A program made the position numbers and the translations under genes. A stretch of DNA of 64,000 bases, from positions 571,186 through 635,185 of the forward strand of contig NZ_KK073875.1 of the NCBI RefSeq assembly GCF_000585395.1, read 5' to 3'. This document shows positions 60,661-64,000 of the stretch, piece after piece (position 1 is the first letter of the stretch; every line of letters begins with the position of its first letter). The stretch is from Saccharibacillus sacchari DSM 19268 (GTDB lineage Bacteria > Bacillota > Bacilli > Paenibacillales > Paenibacillaceae). Under the pieces are notes generated by a model that saw nothing but the letters and a program-made list of their open reading frames with translations, ran no database searches and had not been told where the DNA came from.

Positions 60661-60830
60661 ACGTTCGGGCTACCGCTTCGCTTAAGATCAGGCGAAGCTT
60701 GGGCATCAAGCAAGTATGCTGACAGCGGACCGCGCTACCTGTGCGGTGCGAGAATGACGAAGAGCATGACCAATGCGGTGGATAGACTTTCGAGGATTTG
60801 TTTGATAAAAAGCGAAAAAACAAACGAGAG

Positions 60831-60859
60831 GTGCTCCGATTTTCGGGGCATCTTTTTTT
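60831..60859 (+). terminator. Terminator downstream of the aldo/keto reductase gene
   Basis: AGGTGCTCCG pairs (two G-U) with CGGGGCATCT around ATTTT, followed by seven Ts. It lies about 170 nt after the stop codon. Confidence 0.72.
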
Positions 60860-60889
60860 GGCTGGGCTGGGCTGGGCTGGGCTGGGCTG
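60860..60889. repeat. GGCTG pentanucleotide repeat, six copies
   Basis: Six perfect tandem copies of GGCTG follow directly after the terminator T run. Such a tract is prone to slippage, but it lies outside any gene. Confidence 0.9.
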
Positions 60890-60930
60890 ACGGATTGTAT
60901 GTCCTTTAGAAGCCCAGATCAACCCCCGCC

Positions 60931-61090
60931 GCGATTTTAACGGATCGCATGTCCGTCAAACGCTTTTTTCTTTGTCTTTTCCGCCGAAATTCAGCAAATT
61001 TTCACGCTAAGCGTCATCTCGATCCGTTAAAATTCCGCAGCCGCTCCAAATGCCCTCTAAGCGTCATTTCAATCCGTTAGAAATTTTTCT
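60931..61090. repeat. Three dispersed TAACGGAT-type repeats
   Basis: The motif ATTTTAACGGATCG...ATG.C occurs once on the plus strand (about 60932-60960) and twice on the minus strand (about 61007-61036 and 61051-61083, with ATGACGCTTA tails). The opposed copies can form hairpins. No gene is seen in 60890-61178. Confidence 0.55.
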
Positions 61091-61178
61091 ATTACCTTTT
61101 CAACTCTTAATCAGAGGATTACGTTTGGCGTTGACAAGGTTCTAGCTGCGAATCGCTTATCAAGCCAGCTTTTCAACG

Positions 61179-61219
61179 AAAAACCCGACTTCCATTTGCT
61201 TGAAGGAAGTCGGGTTTTT
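61179..61219. terminator. Terminator of the ilv-leuA unit
   Basis: AAAACCCGACTTCC pairs perfectly with GGAAGTCGGGTTTT around an 11-nt loop; T runs lie on both strands. It follows leuA by about 115 nt. Confidence 0.85.
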
Positions 61220-61334
61220 GAAAAGACGCCTTATATAGATATAGCGAATCTTCTCGTCGAGCGTCAAAACGTTCCGCCGCGATCGATTCCGCAATTGCCT
61301 GTCTAAATCCCGCACGTTTGGTTCGGCTAAAACT

Positions 61335-62882
61335 TTACCAGACTTTCTCCGCGCCTTTGCGGCCGCCCGGCAAACGGCGCTCCGCCGCCAAACGGTTGAG
61401 CGCATCGATATACGCACGAGCGCTGGCTTCCAGTACGTCGGTACTTACGCCGCGACCGCGAACCTCGGTCTCGCCTTGGCGCATCGTAACATGCACTTCG
61501 CCGAGCGCGTCTTTTCCGAGCGTAACGGCTTGGATCGAATAATCGACCAGCGTCACTTCTTCGCCTACGGCCTGATCGATCGCGTTATAGATCGAATCAA
61601 CCGTGCCGTTCCCGCCTGCTTCGGCGCTGCGATTGCCTTCGCCTGCCACAGAAACGGTTACGCTAGCCTTCGGCGCAGCTTCGGTCGCGAACGAGAAGCT
61701 AAGCGATTCCAGCCCGTATTGCTCAGGTGCATCCGGCAGACGCTCTTCGAGCAAGGCCAGCAGATCTTCGTCGGTAATTTCTTTCTTTTTGTCCGCCAGG
61801 TCTTTGAACTTGGCGAAAGCTTCGTTCAACTGCTCTTCTTCCAGCTTATAGCCCAATTCAAGCAATTGCTCGCGGAAAGCATGACGACCGGAGTGCTTAC
61901 CGAGTACCAGCTTACTTTCTTTGAAGCCGACCGTTTCCGGGGACATGATCTCGTACGTCGTCTTTTCCTTGAGCATGCCGTCCTGGTGAATGCCCGATTC
62001 GTGCGCGAACGCGTTGGCGCCGACGATTGCTTTGTTGCCTGGCACGTTCATGCCGGTCAGCTTGCTGACCAGGCGGCTGGTACGAGCAATCTCGCTCAGC
62101 ACCAGTCCGGTTTTCGCGCCGAAGTAATCGCTGCGCGTTTCCAGTGCCATCGCAATTTCTTCGATCGCCGTATTGCCGGCGCGCTCGCCGATTCCGTTGA
62201 TCGTGCCTTCGATCTGATCCGCGCCGTTCAAAATGGCTGCCAGCGTATTGGCGGTCGCCATGCCGAGGTCGTCGTGGCAGTGCGCGCTCAGTTGAACCTT
62301 TTCGATGCCCGGCACGGTTTCTTTCAAATGACGGAAAATGGCGCCATACTCTTCGGGGTTCAAATAACCGACCGTATCCGGAATATTGACGACATAAGCC
62401 CCTTCCCGAATCGCCATCGCTACCATCTCGGCACGGAAGTCCGCTTCGGTACGACCTGCATCCTCCAGCGAGAACTCGATCTTCGAGAAGTATTTTTTGG
62501 CGTAACGAATCGCGGATTGAGCCGCTTCCAACACCTGATGCTTCTCCATCTTCAGCTTGTATTTTCGGTGGATCGGCGAAGTTGCCAGGAAAACGTGTAG
62601 ACAAGGGTCTGCCGCGCCTTTCAGCGCTTCGCGCACCGCGTCGATATCGGCTTCGCGCGAGCGTGACAAGCCGACGACGCTGGCATTTTTCACAGCGCGC
62701 GCAACCGCGTTGACTGCCGCCAAGTCGCCCGGAGAAGCGGCCGGGAATCCGGCTTCCATCCGATCCACGCCGAGTTTTTCCAATTGATGAGCAATCTCGA
62801 CTTTTTCTCGCGTGTTCAGGTTGACGCCGGGCGACTGTTCGCCGTCGCGCAGCGTCGTGTCGAAGATATGAATTTTCCGCAC
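61335..62882 (-). CDS. leuA: 2-isopropylmalate synthase
   Basis: A 515-residue LeuA, which condenses acetyl-CoA and 2-oxoisovalerate as the first step of leucine synthesis. The N-terminal TIM barrel starts [20 protein letters not shown], with the metal-binding HxH in [12 protein letters not shown] and GAGxR-like NGIGERAGN. The C-terminal part (about 390-505) is the regulatory domain for leucine feedback. The frame is open upstream to 62984; the GTG at 62882 is seven bases after AAGGAGG and gives the standard N-terminus. Cotranscribed with ilvC; leuB does not follow it here. Confidence 0.95.
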   Translation of the reverse strand: MRKIHIFDTTLRDGEQSPGVNLNTREKVEIAHQLEKLGVDRMEAGFPAASPGDLAAVNAVARAVKNASVVGLSRSREADIDAVREALKGAADPCLHVFLATSPIHRKYKLKMEKHQVLEAAQSAIRYAKKYFSKIEFSLEDAGRTEADFRAEMVAMAIREGAYVVNIPDTVGYLNPEEYGAIFRHLKETVPGIEKVQLSAHCHDDLGMATANTLAAILNGADQIEGTINGIGERAGNTAIEEIAMALETRSDYFGAKTGLVLSEIARTSRLVSKLTGMNVPGNKAIVGANAFAHESGIHQDGMLKEKTTYEIMSPETVGFKESKLVLGKHSGRHAFREQLLELGYKLEEEQLNEAFAKFKDLADKKKEITDEDLLALLEERLPDAPEQYGLESLSFSFATEAAPKASVTVSVAGEGNRSAEAGGNGTVDSIYNAIDQAVGEEVTLVDYSIQAVTLGKDALGEVHVTMRQGETEVRGRGVSTDVLEASARAYIDALNRLAAERRLPGGRKGAEKVW

Positions 62883-62921
62883 GGTTTGGCCTCCTTCATG
62901 AAGTTCGAATGAATGCGCAAA

Positions 62922-62966
62922 GGGGCCACCCCGGACGCCGCATTTTTGCGGCGCGGGATAGGCCCC
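62922..62966 (-). other. Intergenic hairpin between ilvC and leuA
   Basis: Minus strand: GGGGCC pairs with GGCCCC, and CGCCGCA with TGCGGCG inside. Only three Ts follow, so it is a poor terminator; it may instead protect the ilvC message from 3' decay and reduce leuA expression. It lies 40 nt before the leuA start. Confidence 0.55.
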
Positions 62967-63038
62967 GTCCCGATACGCTGTCATCGCCTTGCGCCGTACT
63001 CACGACCTGGCGACAACAGGCATCAAGCTTCAGGTATC

Positions 63039-64000
<962 letters not shown>

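Noticed and set aside
61131-61165. TTGACA-like box in GCGTTGACAAGGTTC as a plus-strand promoter, echoing the TTGACAAGGT of the ABC-F leader
   Set aside because: No -10 box lies at 16-18 nt and no plus-strand gene follows; the shared 10-mer is probably chance.

Overview
The window is 64 kb of bacterial chromosome from a Gram-positive, low-copy-number-repeat Bacillota of the Paenibacillaceae type; Saccharibacillus is my best guess at genus, but that is inference. Supporting signs are strong AGGAGG ribosome sites with frequent TTG/GTG starts, T-box and SAM-I (S-box) leaders, a Spo0E-like phosphatase (sporulating lineage), lipoprotein signals, a futalosine-pathway menaquinone gene, and Bacillus-type gene pairs (alaR-alaT, metI-metC, mutS2-yshE). 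Most of the window is moderately GC-rich; one block at about 34.3-35.95 kb is clearly AT-rich and looks acquired.

Layout. 1-2.7 kb: end of a siderophore-binding protein gene and two FecCD permeases. 2.8-4.6 kb: mqnC and a DUF1304 membrane protein. 4.7-9.2 kb: methionine block metA-metI-metC (minus strand), preceded by a SAM-I riboswitch whose P4 helix is intact but carries about 590 nt of tandem, self-complementary repeats in its loop. 9.5-14.4 kb: a hypothetical gene, corA with a possible leader peptide, an HRDC protein, a MOSC protein and a secreted phosphodiester glycosidase. 15.2-19.2 kb: a 5'-3' exonuclease, an ArsC/Spx-like protein, an RluA pseudouridine synthase, a PduO adenosyltransferase, a lipoprotein and a Spo0E-like protein. 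19.3-21 kb: alaR-alaT. 21.5-29.7 kb: yshE, mutS2, a membrane diguanylate cyclase and a 1368-residue protein made of a ZapA domain fused to a very long coiled coil. 30-33.9 kb: pheS-pheT under a T-box.

34.3-36 kb: AT-rich cassette of a matrixin-type metalloprotease, a membrane-anchored protein and a lipoprotein. 36.3-38.5 kb: ABC-F ATPase behind a leader with a long palindrome and a terminator. 39-45.1 kb: sucrose locus (LacI-type repressor, GH32 sucrase, fructokinase, PTS EIIBCA) with a promoter and three identical operators. 45.2-45.4 kb: tRNA-Gly and tRNA-Pro. 45.7-47.8 kb: GGDEF-EAL protein. 48.2-50.7 kb: feoA-feoB and a small Cys-rich partner behind a Fur box. 50.8-56.8 kb: MoxR ATPase with two copies of a DUF58/DUF4129-like pair. 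57-64 kb: zinc-ribbon protein, peroxiredoxin, leuB, an aldo/keto reductase, leuA and the 3' part of ilvC.

The themes are iron uptake, methionine/alanine/branched-chain/phenylalanyl metabolism with RNA-based control, sucrose use and c-di-GMP signalling. The most unusual items are the expanded SAM-I riboswitch, the ZapA-coiled-coil giant, and a family of at least five palindromic intergenic elements (14.5, 15.0, 21.3, 40.2 and 45.6 kb) whose central hairpin arms differ in sequence yet still pair.
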